Shown one piece after another: positions 17,382-26,345 of a DNA stretch of 64,000 nt. This DNA comes from JAHRAW01 sp965243285 (GTDB lineage: Bacteria; Pseudomonadota; Gammaproteobacteria; Arenicellales; Poriferihabitantaceae), in assembly GCA_965243285.1 (NCBI GenBank), contig OZ251537.1:1488001-1552000 (forward strand), written 5' to 3'. Position numbers and translations under genes: made by a program. The number at the start of each line of letters is the position of its first letter. Position 1 is the first letter of the stretch. The notes under the pieces are model-generated. The model searched no databases and was not told the DNA's origin. It saw nothing but the letters and a program-made list of their open reading frames with translations.

Positions 17382-17594
17382 TGGCGGGGTTTGGCGGGTG
17401 GGTCGGGGGCGATGGCGGCGGGAAGCAAAGGCGATGGCCGGCGGATGGCGGAGCGATAGCGGGCGGATGGCGGGCGGAGCGACGGCGGGAAATCGATGGC
17501 GGCGGCAGCGGCGGCAGGGACAGCGATGATTGGAAATCGATGGCGAGAAGCGGGAATCTCGCCGCCGGCATCGCGCCGGATGGGGCGTCGCGCC

Positions 17595-17861
17595 TTAATC
17601 CGTGGCGCGCAGACTGGCCTCCGCAGGCGGCAAATACAACGCCCCGGATTGCCCGCAAGCGCTCAATCCGCCCACCCCGGCGACGAGCGCAACCGCCAAC
17701 CATGCGCTGCGCCATCGCCCGGCGGCGTGGCGCGCTTTTCCGGTCGCCTCGGTAATCACCGCAGCCGAAGCGCCGCCGGAGTCACCGCCAGGCAAGGCCG
17801 GCTTGGAATCCACCGACCGCGAAGTTTTCACCACATTTGCCAGCCGTATTTTCATAGCCAT
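17595..17861 (-). CDS. lptM: LptM/YifL-type small outer-membrane lipoprotein
   Basis: The C-terminal half is a small lipoprotein: a hydrophobic signal segment (WLAVALVAGVGG) followed by the lipobox LSAC and the LptM signature CGQSGALYLPP. LptM is known to assist assembly of the LptD/LptE lipopolysaccharide translocon in the outer membrane. The open frame from ATG 17861 carries about 34 extra N-terminal residues that cannot belong to a normal signal peptide and derive from a dispersed repeat (MKIRLA...SVDSKPALPGG). A GTG at 17759 would give a normal 54-residue precursor and is probably the true start. Position between argH and lysA supports the call. Confidence 0.82.
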   Translation of the reverse strand: MAMKIRLANVVKTSRSVDSKPALPGGDSGGASAAVITEATGKARHAAGRWRSAWLAVALVAGVGGLSACGQSGALYLPPAEASLRATD

Positions 17862-18010
17862 GTGGTTTGTGTATCGAAAAATTCACCACCTAGCGGCCGC
17901 GCCGTAAACATAGGCATCGCCACAGTGCCGCCGGGGCCGCCAGGCAACGCCGGCTTGGAATCCACCGACCACTGCGCAGCTTCCATCAACCCAGCCAGCC
18001 GTATTTTCAT
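17788..18010 (-). repeat. Duplicated gene-start segment between argH and lptM
   Basis: Two related segments of about 70 bases (17788-17858 and 17940-18010) are 150-152 bases apart on the minus strand. Each starts ATGAAAATACGGCTGGC and contains GTCGGTGGATTCCAAGCCGG. The upstream copy opens a 52-codon frame (to 17852) that overlaps the argH stop as ATGA and has no recognisable domain. The downstream copy is the N-terminal extension of the LptM frame. I treat the 52-codon frame as a by-product of the duplication, not as a gene. Confidence 0.75.
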
Positions 18011-19491
18011 CCTTCGGCCGGGCGGGAATCGAGCAGTGCCAAGGCGCGTTTGGCGGCCGCGGCCACTTGCTTCGGCGCCGTGCCGCCGTGGTGGTCGCGG
18101 GCCGCCACCGAGCCCTCCACGGTGAGAATGGCGTACACATCTTGGGCGATGGCGGGGTGGAATTGTTGCAGTTCGGGCAGGGTTAATTGCGCCAAGCGCT
18201 GGTCTTTTTTCAGCGCGTAGCCCACCGCCTTGCCCACCGCTTCGTGCGCATCGCGAAAGGGCACGCGCTTGCCGGCCAAATAATCCGCCAAATCGGTGGC
18301 GGTGGAATAGCCGCGCTGCGCAGCGGCGTGCATGGCGCGGCGATGCACCCCCATGCGCGGCAACATTTGGCACAACACTTGCAAGCACGCCAGCACCGTA
18401 TCGACGCTATCGAACAACGGTTCTTTGTCTTCCTGATTGTCGCGATTATAGGCCAGCGGCTGCCCCTTCATCAGCATCAGCGCCGCCATCAGATTGCCGC
18501 TCACGCGCCCGCATTTGCCGCGGATGAGTTCGGCCGCGTCGGGGTTTTTTTTCTGCGGCATGATGCTCGAGCCGGTGCAAAACGCGTCGCCCAAATCGAT
18601 AAAACCGAAGGCTTGGGACGACCACAGCACCATTTCCTCCGCCATCCGCGAGAGGTGCACCATCAATAAGGCGGCGTCGGCATTGAATTCGAGGATGAAA
18701 TCGCGGTCGGATACGCCGTCCAAAGAATTGCCGCCGACATGTGCGAAACCCAATTCGGCCGCGGTCATGTCGCGGTCGATGGCGAAACCGCTGCCGGCTA
18801 ACGCGGCGCTGCCGAGGGGCGAGATGTTCACCCGCGCCCGGCATTCGCGCAGGCGTTCATAATCGCGCTGCAGCATCTCATTCCAGGCCAACAAGTGATG
18901 CCCGAAAGTAACCGGCTGGGCGATTTGGGTATGCGTGAAGCCGGGCATGATGGTGGCCGCTTCGTCCGCGGCGCGGCGCGCCAGGATGCGCTGCAAATCC
19001 CCCAATAGGTGGCAAATTCCATCGATTTGCGCGCGCAGATAGAGGCGCATGTCGGTGACCACTTGGTCGTTGCGCGAGCGCGCGGTGTGCAGTTTTTTAC
19101 CGGCCGCGCCGAGCATGTCGGTGAGCCGCGCTTCGATGTTCATGTGCACATCTTCCAGCCCTTCGCGCCAGATAAATTTACCGCGCTCAATTTGTTCGCC
19201 GAGGGTGGCGAGGGCGGCATCTATGGCGGCGAATTCCTCGGCACTCAGCACGCCGATGCGCGCTAACATCCGCGCATGGGCGCGCGAGCCGCGCAGGTCG
19301 TAGGGCGCCAGCCGCTGGTCATAGGCCACGGAGGCGGAAAATTTCTGCATCAGCGCGTCGGTGGCTTCGGTGAAACGACCGCCCCATGGTTTATCGATGG
19401 GTTTATCGATGGGTTTATCGATGGGTTTGTCGGCGGGATTCTGCCCGGCGACGGGTGGCCCGGCTGGACGAGGTGGGTTTTTTGGATGCAT
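18007..19491 (-). CDS. argH: Argininosuccinate lyase
   Basis: ArgH splits argininosuccinate to arginine and fumarate. The 494-residue protein carries WGGRFTEATDALMQKFSASV near residue 36, EDVHMNIEARL, ARSRNDQVVTD, GFTHTQIAQPVTFGHHLLAW with catalytic residues, and the superfamily signature GSSIMPQKKNPDA near 310. The family normally starts near the WGGRF motif, so the first 35 residues are an extra leader. It contains four copies of DKPI encoded by a 12-base tandem repeat (19386-19437), so a true start further in cannot be excluded. It is followed by lptM and lysA on the same strand. Confidence 0.95.
   Translation of the reverse strand: MHPKNPPRPAGPPVAGQNPADKPIDKPIDKPIDKPWGGRFTEATDALMQKFSASVAYDQRLAPYDLRGSRAHARMLARIGVLSAEEFAAIDAALATLGEQIERGKFIWREGLEDVHMNIEARLTDMLGAAGKKLHTARSRNDQVVTDMRLYLRAQIDGICHLLGDLQRILARRAADEAATIMPGFTHTQIAQPVTFGHHLLAWNEMLQRDYERLRECRARVNISPLGSAALAGSGFAIDRDMTAAELGFAHVGGNSLDGVSDRDFILEFNADAALLMVHLSRMAEEMVLWSSQAFGFIDLGDAFCTGSSIMPQKKNPDAAELIRGKCGRVSGNLMAALMLMKGQPLAYNRDNQEDKEPLFDSVDTVLACLQVLCQMLPRMGVHRRAMHAAAQRGYSTATDLADYLAGKRVPFRDAHEAVGKAVGYALKKDQRLAQLTLPELQQFHPAIAQDVYAILTVEGSVAARDHHGGTAPKQVAAAAKRALALLDSRPAEG
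19386..19437. repeat. 12-bp tandem repeat inside the argH leader
   Basis: Four copies of a 12-base unit (TTTATCGATGGG on the plus strand) encode DKPI four times in the extra N-terminal leader of ArgH. The unit length is a multiple of three, so copy-number change would keep the frame. Confidence 0.92.
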
Positions 19492-19612
19492 GGGATAAGG
19501 CGTGGCTGGGATATCGATGGCCGGTGGTTTAGGGCGGATGGTTCGAGGTCGATAAGTCTACCGCCGATAGTTAAATATCGATGGGCGTACCCAAGCGGCA
19601 AATGGCGGAAAA

Positions 19613-20695
19613 TTATCCCGCCGCAAAATGCGCCACGCATTGCGTCAGCGCTGGTGCCGGGTAGTCGGCGACTATTTCGGCGCCGCCGATGCCGCGCAGC
19701 AAAATCAGCCGTAACTGACCATGGCGCACTTTTTTATCCACTTGCATCAGTTCCAATAGGCGCGGCGCGGCGATGCCGGCGAAGGGTTGATGCGGCAATC
19801 CGGCGGCTTTTAGCAGTGCGTCGATGCGCGCGCCATCGGACGCCGGCAACCAGCCCATCAGCATGGACATATGCGCCGCCATGGCCATGCCGGTGGCCAC
19901 CGCTTCGCCGTGCAGCCAGCGTCCGTAGCCGGTGCCAGCTTCGATGGCGTGGCCGAAAGTGTGGCCTAAATTCAGCAAGGCGCGGGCGCCGCTTTCGCGC
20001 TCGTCTTGTTCGATGATGGCGGCTTTGGCGGCGCAAGAACGCTCGATGATGAACTCGAGCGCCGCTGGGTCGCGCGCCAGACATGCGGCGATGTTGTCCT
20101 CCAGCCAGATAAAAAAATCGCGGTCGTTTACGAGACCGTATTTGATGACCTCGGCTAGGCCGGCGGATAAGTGTCGCGGCGGCAAGGTATCCAAGGCGGC
20201 GGTGTCGGCCAGCACGCGGCGCGGTTGGTGGAAGGCGCCGATCATATTTTTGCCGCCGGGGTGGTTTACGCCGGTTTTGCCGCCCACCGAGGAATCGACC
20301 TGCGCTAATAAGGAGGTCGGCGCTTGGATGAAGGGCACGCCGCGCTGGTAGCAGGCGGCGGCGAAACCCGCCATGTCCCCCACCACGCCGCCGCCCAAGG
20401 CGAGCACGGTGGTTTCGCGGTCGCAATGCGCGCCTAACATGGCATCGAAAATGCCATGCACGCCGGCCAGCGTCTTGCCGCCTTCGCCGCCGGGCAGAAT
20501 GCACTCCACCACCTGTTTGCCGGACAACGCGGCGCGCAGCGCGCGCAGATACAGCGGCGCCACCACCTCATCGGTGACCACGCATACTTGGCGGCCGTGA
20601 ATCCACGGCACCATCTCATCCGCCATCGACAACAAGCCGCGCCCAATACGCACCTGATAACTGCGCGCGCCGAGCGCAATGTCGACGCTTTTCAT
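19613..20695 (-). CDS. aroB: 3-dehydroquinate synthase
   Basis: AroB closes the ring in the shikimate pathway, converting DAHP to 3-dehydroquinate with NAD and a divalent metal. The 360-residue protein shows DEVVAPLYLRAL, PGGEGGKTLAGVHGIFD, ALGGGVVGDMAGFAAACYQRGV for NAD binding, QVDSSVGGKTGVNHPGGKNMIGAFHQP, LSAGLAEVIKYGL, and the metal-binding GHTFGHAIEAGTGYG with HGEAVATGM. Length and motif spacing are normal. It follows aroK by 59 bases on the same strand, the usual gene order. Confidence 0.96.
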   Translation of the reverse strand: MKSVDIALGARSYQVRIGRGLLSMADEMVPWIHGRQVCVVTDEVVAPLYLRALRAALSGKQVVECILPGGEGGKTLAGVHGIFDAMLGAHCDRETTVLALGGGVVGDMAGFAAACYQRGVPFIQAPTSLLAQVDSSVGGKTGVNHPGGKNMIGAFHQPRRVLADTAALDTLPPRHLSAGLAEVIKYGLVNDRDFFIWLEDNIAACLARDPAALEFIIERSCAAKAAIIEQDERESGARALLNLGHTFGHAIEAGTGYGRWLHGEAVATGMAMAAHMSMLMGWLPASDGARIDALLKAAGLPHQPFAGIAAPRLLELMQVDKKVRHGQLRLILLRGIGGAEIVADYPAPALTQCVAHFAAG

Positions 20696-20754
20696 CGACC
20701 GGCGACGTCAGCCGCTGGCGGCGCTGCGCCGCGTGCGTATATATAATGAATCAT

Positions 20755-21303
20755 CTAGATCGCCGGCGGGCGCACCATGGCGTGGATTCGCCGCGCCGTT
20801 TGTTCGACGGATTCGGCGCCGACCTCGACTACGAAATCCGCGGCCGCGGCATACAAGGGATCGCGCTGGCGCCATAATTCGGCGAGTTTGGTTTTGTGAT
20901 CGGCCCCTTGCATAAGCGGTCGGGTTACGCTGCCGGCCAGCCGCGCCCGCAGCGCCTCCAGCTCGACGCGCAAGTAGACCACGGCGCCGGATTGGCGCAT
21001 GGCGAGGCGGTTGCTTTCTCGCAAGATGACGCCGCCGCCGGTGGCGACGATGGCGCCGGGCTTGGCCGCCGTTGCGGTTTGCGAGCCATCCACCGCGCTT
21101 ATCTCGGCCAGCAATTTTTCTTCCCGGAGGCGAAAGCCGCTTTCGCCTTCGATGGCGAAGATGCGGCTGACCGATACGCCGGTTTTTTCCTCGAGCGCTT
21201 GGTCGGTATCGATAAAAGGGCGCCGCATCCGCTCGGCGAGTTTGCGCCCGACGGTGCTCTTGCCGGCCGCCATTAAACCGACCAGATAGATATTGCCGTG
21301 CAT
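20755..21303 (-). CDS. aroK: Shikimate kinase
   Basis: AroK phosphorylates shikimate with ATP. The 182-residue protein has the P-loop GLMAAGKSTVGRKLAE at the N-terminus, FIDTDQALEEKTG with the shikimate-binding Asp, GFRLREEKLL, the ATGGGVILRES substrate loop, and the lid arginine region SVTRPLMQ. Start ATG 21303. In many gammaproteobacteria aroK-aroB follow the pilMNOPQ or hof genes that are divergent from mrcA; here a single unknown gene separates aroK from mrcA. Confidence 0.95.
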   Translation of the reverse strand: MHGNIYLVGLMAAGKSTVGRKLAERMRRPFIDTDQALEEKTGVSVSRIFAIEGESGFRLREEKLLAEISAVDGSQTATAAKPGAIVATGGGVILRESNRLAMRQSGAVVYLRVELEALRARLAGSVTRPLMQGADHKTKLAELWRQRDPLYAAAADFVVEVGAESVEQTARRIHAMVRPPAI

Positions 21304-21447
21304 AGAGGTACGCGCATATTGGGGAGTGACTAGTTCGGGTGATGATTAGGTGGCAATAATTTCGACTATTTGAATTTCTCGATACTTATCTTATGTTATT
21401 TTTTTAAAGTGACCTTAAATTAAAATGGCGGTAGCGAATTTTGTCGA

Positions 21448-22302
21448 TTATCGCAAGTCGATGCTAGCTAGATTGCTGATTAAATTACAAATAAACCACC
21501 CGTCGCCGGTGATGAAAGTTTCCGGTTTGGCGGAGACTAAATCTCGTTGTAGGCCGATGCCATCGCTGAAATGTTCGAACGCCACAACCTTAGAATAGGC
21601 GACGCGAAATCTTTTGCTGCCGCCAAAAAAATAGAGGTGTTTGGTGGTCACGCCTAACAATCCGCTATCCAAATGTTCGGTGCTGGTGGTATGCACCGGG
21701 CGGCTCTTAAACCCGCCCACCCGATAATAAACGCCTCGCATTATCCGCACGCTCACGCCTTGGGAACCGCCGGCGCGATGGGTTCGGGTTATCTCTTTAT
21801 AATATTCGGTGTCGGGCACTAACCACAGAAGTTTTTCGCTCTTTTGCAAATTAAAGGGGATGTGCGCGCCGCTTAAATCCACCGTCGGCATTTCGCCATT
21901 CAACACCGCCCGCAACATTCTGCCTTGGTTAAGTTTGCTAAAGGCTGCTTCGCCCACGGTATGTTGAGTCAAACCAAAGTGGTCAAACTGCGTTAACATT
22001 TCCGTCAAGGTGGTCTCTTCGGCCGCGCTCAATACCTCATCTTTCATCGCCACGCTAAGCGCGTTTTGCCAACCTTCAACCAACACGCCATCGCTATCAT
22101 TTCCACAGCCGGCTACTTTTTTTGTGACCTCTCGCACCAGATTCGAAACATCGCCATTTAACTTAACGCAAGTTACAAACGCATCGATAACAGCGCCGCG
22201 CGCGGTTTTTATGGCCTTCATTTTGGCGACAAACGCGACCTGGCATGCATCGTGTTTCAGGCTAAAAAACCCGGCCGGCTTTCCGCAATATTTGCATTTC
22301 AT
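21448..22302 (-). CDS. Unknown protein with N-terminal zinc ribbon and possible PH/GRAM-like C-terminal domain
   Basis: I do not recognise this 284-residue protein as a named family. It starts with CKYCGKPAGFFSLKHDAC, a CxxC...HxxC pattern that fits one zinc site. A mostly helical middle part follows. The second half contains MRGVYYRVGGFKSRPV, then GLLGVTTKHLYFFGGSKRFRVAYSKVVAFEHFSDGIGL. The pattern of a strand-rich 'becomes visible to the cell as' LGVTTKHLYF segment followed by FRVAYSKVVAFE is typical of bacterial PH/GRAM-like domains, which suggests a membrane- or protein-binding adaptor; this is inference. The base composition is more AT-rich than the neighbours. It replaces the pil/hof genes expected between aroK and mrcA. 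Confidence 0.75.
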   Translation of the reverse strand: MKCKYCGKPAGFFSLKHDACQVAFVAKMKAIKTARGAVIDAFVTCVKLNGDVSNLVREVTKKVAGCGNDSDGVLVEGWQNALSVAMKDEVLSAAEETTLTEMLTQFDHFGLTQHTVGEAAFSKLNQGRMLRAVLNGEMPTVDLSGAHIPFNLQKSEKLLWLVPDTEYYKEITRTHRAGGSQGVSVRIMRGVYYRVGGFKSRPVHTTSTEHLDSGLLGVTTKHLYFFGGSKRFRVAYSKVVAFEHFSDGIGLQRDLVSAKPETFITGDGWFICNLISNLASIDLR

Positions 22303-22575
22303 AGTGAGATTCCCATGGACGACATGCGTAACATTTAAATTAACATGGTCTTAATTAAGCATGTCTTAATTAACATGTGTTAATTAAATAGGCATGCTGA
22401 GCAACATGCTGTGCCTCGAAAAAATATCGGCGGCGGTTTTTAAGAGTCGCCATCGACGCCGCAACATTCGGGCTATAATATAATCCGAGACTGGGCTTGC
22501 GGGAATATTTTTCAGCCGCCGCCGCCCTCATCCGACGCCTGCGATGGCGAGGCCCAACCAGCCGACATTTGCCAC
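22303..22575. other. Intergenic region with TTAATTAA repeats
   Basis: A 270-base divergent spacer. Three copies of a roughly 15-base unit containing CATG and TTAATTAA lie at 22344-22387. Two overlapping TATAAT-like boxes (22474-22479 and 22479-22484) lie about 95 bases upstream of the mrcA start and could be a promoter, but I see no convincing -35 box. No gene is visible. Confidence 0.5.
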
Positions 22576-24987
22576 TTGAAAGTATTCCTGAAAATCGCTT
22601 TTGCGGGGTGCGCGCTGGCCGTGAGCGCCGCCGTCGGGCTGGGATTGTACGCCGCCGCCTTGCTGCCCGAGCTGCCGACCATCGAGGAAATTCGGCGCGT
22701 GCCGCTGAACATTCCGCTGCGCATTTATAACCACGAGCAGCAGCTCATCGCCGAATACGGCAGCGAGCGGCGCATTCCGGTTTCTTTGGATAAAACCCCG
22801 CAGTTGCTTATCGATGCGGTGCTGGCCACCGAAGATCACGGGTTTTATAACCATAACGGGGTCGATTTTCGCGGCTTGGTGCGCGCCCTTTGGCACAATT
22901 TGCGCAGCAAATCCCGCGCCCAGGGCGCCAGCACCATCACCATGCAGGTGGCGCGAAATTTTTTCCTGACGCCGAAAAAAACCTACACCCGCAAGCTCAA
23001 GGAAATCTTGCTGGCCTTCAACATGGAGCGCGCCCTCACCAAGGACGAGATCTTGGAATTATACCTCAACAAGATTTTTCTCGGCCATCGCGCTTATGGT
23101 TTCGCCGCCGCGGCGCAGATTTATTACGGCGTCGCGTTAGAAGATCTCAGCATCCCCGAAATCGCCATGTTGGCCGGCTTGCCCAAGGCGCCGTCTCGGG
23201 ATAACCCCATATCCAACCCCAAACGCGCCGATGAGCGCCGCAATTATGTGCTAAAGCGCATGCACAGCCTGGGGTGGATTGACCAGCTCAGCTATCAAAC
23301 AGCGCGCCTGGCGCCGATTACCGCCACCGGACACTTGGCCAAAACGAAAAACGATGCCCCCTATGTGGCGGAAATCGCGCGCCAAATGATGCATGACAAT
23401 TTCGGCGAGCGCGTCTATGAGTTGGGCTACAAAGTGTTCGTAACGGTGCGCGGAAAACACCAAACCCGCGCCGATAAAGCGTTGCGAAAAGGTTTGCTGG
23501 ATTACGACCGCCGCCACGGCTTTCGCGGCGCCGTGGCGCGCATCGATTTAGACGATTATGTTTTGGATGCGGCAAAAGGCGCGCCGGCCCTCGATGCCGC
23601 CGGCGAATCCCGCGCCTCCATCGACAGCGTGTTGGCGCAATACCCAAAGAGCGGCGAATTTCAGCCGGCGGTGGCGCTGAAAGTCGGCCCGCGCGCCATC
23701 CATGCCCGCACCCAGACGGGCGAGAATATTCGCATTCCATGGTCGCAAATCGAGCAAACCAAACCCTACCTGAGGCCGAACGCGGTCGGCAAAACGCCCA
23801 CCGCCGCCAGCCAGGTGGCGCAGCCCGGCGACATCCTCTATGTGTCGCAAACGATGAGCGCGAGCGGCGAGCGCGTTTGGCGGCTCGACCAACTGCCTGA
23901 AGTGTCCGGCGCCTTGGTCAGCCTCGACCCGAACAGCGGGGCGATTATCGCCATCAGCGGCGGCTTCGATTATTACCTCAGCAAGTTCAACCGCGCCACC
24001 CAGGCGCTGCGCCAGCCGGGCTCGAACATCAAGCCGTTCATTTATTCGGCGGCGTTGGAACACGGCTTCACCCCAGCCAGCTTAGTCAGCGCCGCGCCCA
24101 TCGTCATCGAAGACCCACTGGAAGGCGTGTGGCGTCCGCAAAATTACAGCAAGAAATTCCCCGGCCCGATGCGGCTTCGCGAAGCATTAAGTAGGTCTGT
24201 CAATCTGGTGGCGGTGCGCTTGGTGCGCGCTATCGGCATCGACGCCACCATCGACCATTTGGTGAAATTCGGCTTCCGCCGCAGCCGACTGCCGCGCAGT
24301 TTTTCCTTAGCCCTCGGCAGCGCCAGCATGACTCCCTTGGAGGTCGCGGCCGGCTTTGCGGTGTTCGCCAATGGCGGCCGGCGTGTCAAACCCTATTTAA
24401 TCGAACGCATAGTGGAGGCAAGCGGTGCCCAAGTGACGCTGTCCGCCGATGAATGCGAATACTGCAAACCCGCCGCTGTCGGCGCCACGGCAACCGAGTT
24501 GGTCGCCATCGAAGCGCCGCGCGCGATTTCTGCGGCGAACGCTTTTTTGATGCGGGATTTGTTGCAGCAGGTGATTCTCACCGGCACCGGGCGGCGCGCC
24601 CTGGCGCTAAAACGCGGCGACTTGTCCGGCAAAACCGGCACCACCAACAATTTTCGCGACGCGTGGTTTTCCGGATTCACTCAAGACCTCGTCAGCACGG
24701 TTTTCGTCGGCTTCGACGAGCCCTCCCACCTCGGTTATCGGGAATCCGGCGCCGCCGCCGCCTTGCCCATTTGGATCGACTACATGCGCGCCGCGTTGCG
24801 CGACCACCCCGAGCAGCCAAGCATTCCGCCGCCCGCCATCACCACCCGCCACATCAACCGCGCCACTGGTTTGCTCACCTATCCGGACGACCCGGACGGC
24901 TACTGGGAATACTATCTGGCGGGCAGCGAACCGCAAGCCACCTCGCCCCCGCCGGGCCAAAAAACAAAATCCGAAGGACTATTTTAG
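22576..24987 (+). CDS. mrcA: Penicillin-binding protein 1A (bifunctional peptidoglycan glycosyltransferase/transpeptidase)
   Basis: An 803-residue class A PBP anchored by an N-terminal membrane segment (about 5-29). The GT51 glycosyltransferase domain shows ATEDHGFYNHNGVDFRGLVRAL with the catalytic Glu, QGASTITMQVARNFFL, KEILLAFNMERALTKDEILELYLNKIFLG and AAAAQIYYG. After an OB-like linker the transpeptidase has the SxxK motif SNIKPF (Ser near 472), the SxN motif SRSVNLVA, and the KTG motif SGKTGTTNNFRDAWF. It builds and crosslinks peptidoglycan in the periplasm. The only start that fits is TTG 22576, just before the membrane segment. Upstream ATG 22544 is out of frame. Confidence 0.96.
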   Translation: MKVFLKIAFAGCALAVSAAVGLGLYAAALLPELPTIEEIRRVPLNIPLRIYNHEQQLIAEYGSERRIPVSLDKTPQLLIDAVLATEDHGFYNHNGVDFRGLVRALWHNLRSKSRAQGASTITMQVARNFFLTPKKTYTRKLKEILLAFNMERALTKDEILELYLNKIFLGHRAYGFAAAAQIYYGVALEDLSIPEIAMLAGLPKAPSRDNPISNPKRADERRNYVLKRMHSLGWIDQLSYQTARLAPITATGHLAKTKNDAPYVAEIARQMMHDNFGERVYELGYKVFVTVRGKHQTRADKALRKGLLDYDRRHGFRGAVARIDLDDYVLDAAKGAPALDAAGESRASIDSVLAQYPKSGEFQPAVALKVGPRAIHARTQTGENIRIPWSQIEQTKPYLRPNAVGKTPTAASQVAQPGDILYVSQTMSASGERVWRLDQLPEVSGALVSLDPNSGAIIAISGGFDYYLSKFNRATQALRQPGSNIKPFIYSAALEHGFTPASLVSAAPIVIEDPLEGVWRPQNYSKKFPGPMRLREALSRSVNLVAVRLVRAIGIDATIDHLVKFGFRRSRLPRSFSLALGSASMTPLEVAAGFAVFANGGRRVKPYLIERIVEASGAQVTLSADECEYCKPAAVGATATELVAIEAPRAISAANAFLMRDLLQQVILTGTGRRALALKRGDLSGKTGTTNNFRDAWFSGFTQDLVSTVFVGFDEPSHLGYRESGAAAALPIWIDYMRAALRDHPEQPSIPPPAITTRHINRATGLLTYPDDPDGYWEYYLAGSEPQATSPPPGQKTKSEGLF

Positions 24988-25023
24988 GGTGAAAGCGGCG
25001 CCTCGGCGGCGGCTGGCAAGGCC

Positions 25024-25075
25024 ATTTGGGGGATTGGTCGGGGGATTGGTCGGGGGGAATTGTCGGGGGAATCTG
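25024..25075. repeat. Short tandem repeat downstream of mrcA
   Basis: Two copies of the 12-base unit TTGGTCGGGGGA and a third degenerate copy lie between the mrcA stop and rpoH. The remainder of the 24988-25215 gap shows no gene. Confidence 0.7.
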
Positions 25076-25215
25076 TTGTCGGAATTATGGCCGGAATGGC
25101 TGCGCAAGGCCATGCGGCCAACCCGCCGTGCTTCAGATGGCGCCCCGACCAGCGCCGACGAAATCACCCCATTCATCGACTAGGCATCAAGCGCCATGCG
25201 GCAAGCGGCCATGCT

Positions 25216-26103
25216 TTAAGCGACCATGCTCGCTTTCATTTTTTCCATGGCGCGTTTTTCGATTTGGCGAATTCTTTCCGCCGAGACGCCGTATTGGTCG
25301 GCCAATTTGCGCAAGGTCGGCTTATCGTCGCCGAGCCAGCGCCGGGCGACGATATGGCGGCTGCGGTCATCCAATTCCGCCAGCGCTTGGGTTAATTGTC
25401 GGCGGGCGCGACGCCCCTGGCGCGCGTTGTCCACCACCATGGCGGGGTCGTAGCGGCTGTCGCCGAGGTATTGCGCCGGCGCCGCCGAGGCCTCGTCATC
25501 TTGCTCGCCCAAGGGGTCGAAAGCGACATCGCCGCCGCTCATACGCGATTCCATCTGCCGCACCACCGCCGCATCGACCTGCAATTTTTCCGCCAGCTGC
25601 GTGACCTCGTGGTCTTTCATCCCCCCCAAGCGGGCGCGGGATTTGCGCAGGTTGAAAAATAATTTGCGCTGCGCTTTGGTGGTGGCAACGCGAACCATGC
25701 GCCAGTTGCGCAGCACATAGTCGTAGATTTCGGCGCGCACCCAGTGCACCGCGAAGGACACCAGGCGTACATCGCGATTCGGGTCATACCTTTTAACCGC
25801 CTTCATCAAACCGATGCTGCCTTCTTGAATCAGGTCGGGCAGCGGCAAGCCGTAGCCCATGAAACCGCGCGCCACCTTGACCACATGGCGCAGATGCGAC
25901 ATCACTAATTTTCGCGCCGCGTCTAAGTCGCAGTCGTTGCGATAGCGCAGCGCGAGCTCGCGCTCCTGTTGCGCCGACAGAATCGGCGCCGCATTGACGG
26001 CGCGCATATAGGCGCCGAGATTTTCGCTAACCGGCAGACGGATGGCGAGCGCCGTGCGTTGCTCGGCGGATGGATTGACGCTTGGATTGACGCTTGGATT
26101 CAT
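25216..26103 (-). CDS. rpoH: RNA polymerase sigma-32 factor (heat shock)
   Basis: A 295-residue group 3 sigma factor that directs RNA polymerase to heat-shock promoters. Region 1.2/2 appears as NAAPILSAQQERELALRYRN, then MSHLRHVVKVARGFMGYGLPLPDLIQEGSIGLMKAVKRYDP, and the RpoH box region QRKLFFNLRK near residue 150. Region 4 ends with LRKLADQYGVSAERIRQIEKRAMEKM. Start ATG 26103 has a good ribosome site (GGGGGA). The first residues MNPSVNPSVNPS come from a 12-base tandem repeat. A perfect CIRCE operator lies 59 bases upstream, so HrcA probably represses the gene; hslVU, classical sigma-32 targets, are close by. Confidence 0.96.
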   Translation of the reverse strand: MNPSVNPSVNPSAEQRTALAIRLPVSENLGAYMRAVNAAPILSAQQERELALRYRNDCDLDAARKLVMSHLRHVVKVARGFMGYGLPLPDLIQEGSIGLMKAVKRYDPNRDVRLVSFAVHWVRAEIYDYVLRNWRMVRVATTKAQRKLFFNLRKSRARLGGMKDHEVTQLAEKLQVDAAVVRQMESRMSGGDVAFDPLGEQDDEASAAPAQYLGDSRYDPAMVVDNARQGRRARRQLTQALAELDDRSRHIVARRWLGDDKPTLRKLADQYGVSAERIRQIEKRAMEKMKASMVA

Positions 26104-26161
26104 CGAGATTTCCCCCTTTCGAAATAAACATGTTGAAATAAACATGGCAAGTGCGCTTATT

Positions 26162-26188
26162 TTAGCACTCTCTTGCGTGGAGTGCTAA
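26162..26188 (-). promoter_or_regulatory. CIRCE operator (HrcA binding site) upstream of rpoH
   Basis: TTAGCACTC at 26162-26170, a 9-base spacer, and GAGTGCTAA at 26180-26188 match the CIRCE consensus exactly, and the flanking T/A bases extend the palindrome. The nearest gene start is rpoH, 59 bases downstream on the minus strand; the acyltransferase ends on the other side. HrcA normally uses CIRCE to repress groESL or dnaKJ; here it would link HrcA to the sigma-32 supply. Confidence 0.93.
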
Positions 26189-26206
26189 AAATCCCGTGCA
26201 GTGGCG

Positions 26207-26262
26207 GATTTTGGGGCGACTTTGGGCGACTTTGGGTGACTTTGGGTGAATTTGGATGACTT
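26207..26262. repeat. 10-bp tandem repeat upstream of the CIRCE site
   Basis: Five imperfect copies of a 10-base unit like ACTTTGGGTG lie between the acyltransferase stop and the CIRCE operator of rpoH, so they are in or just upstream of the rpoH promoter region. The 10-base period equals about one helical turn, so each copy would face the same side of the DNA. Confidence 0.8.
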
Positions 26263-26345
26263 TTGATTGCTTTCGTCGCCATCGCGCACCTCGCTATCGA
26301 TGTAGCAGCCAGCCGGGCTGGCCGCCGCGCCGCGGATGGGCGGCG

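Noticed and set aside
17852..18010. A 52-codon gene between argH and lptM
   Set aside because: It has an ATGA overlap with argH, but its content is the duplicated MKIRLA...SVDSKPALPGG segment followed by unrelated residues; no domain is visible.
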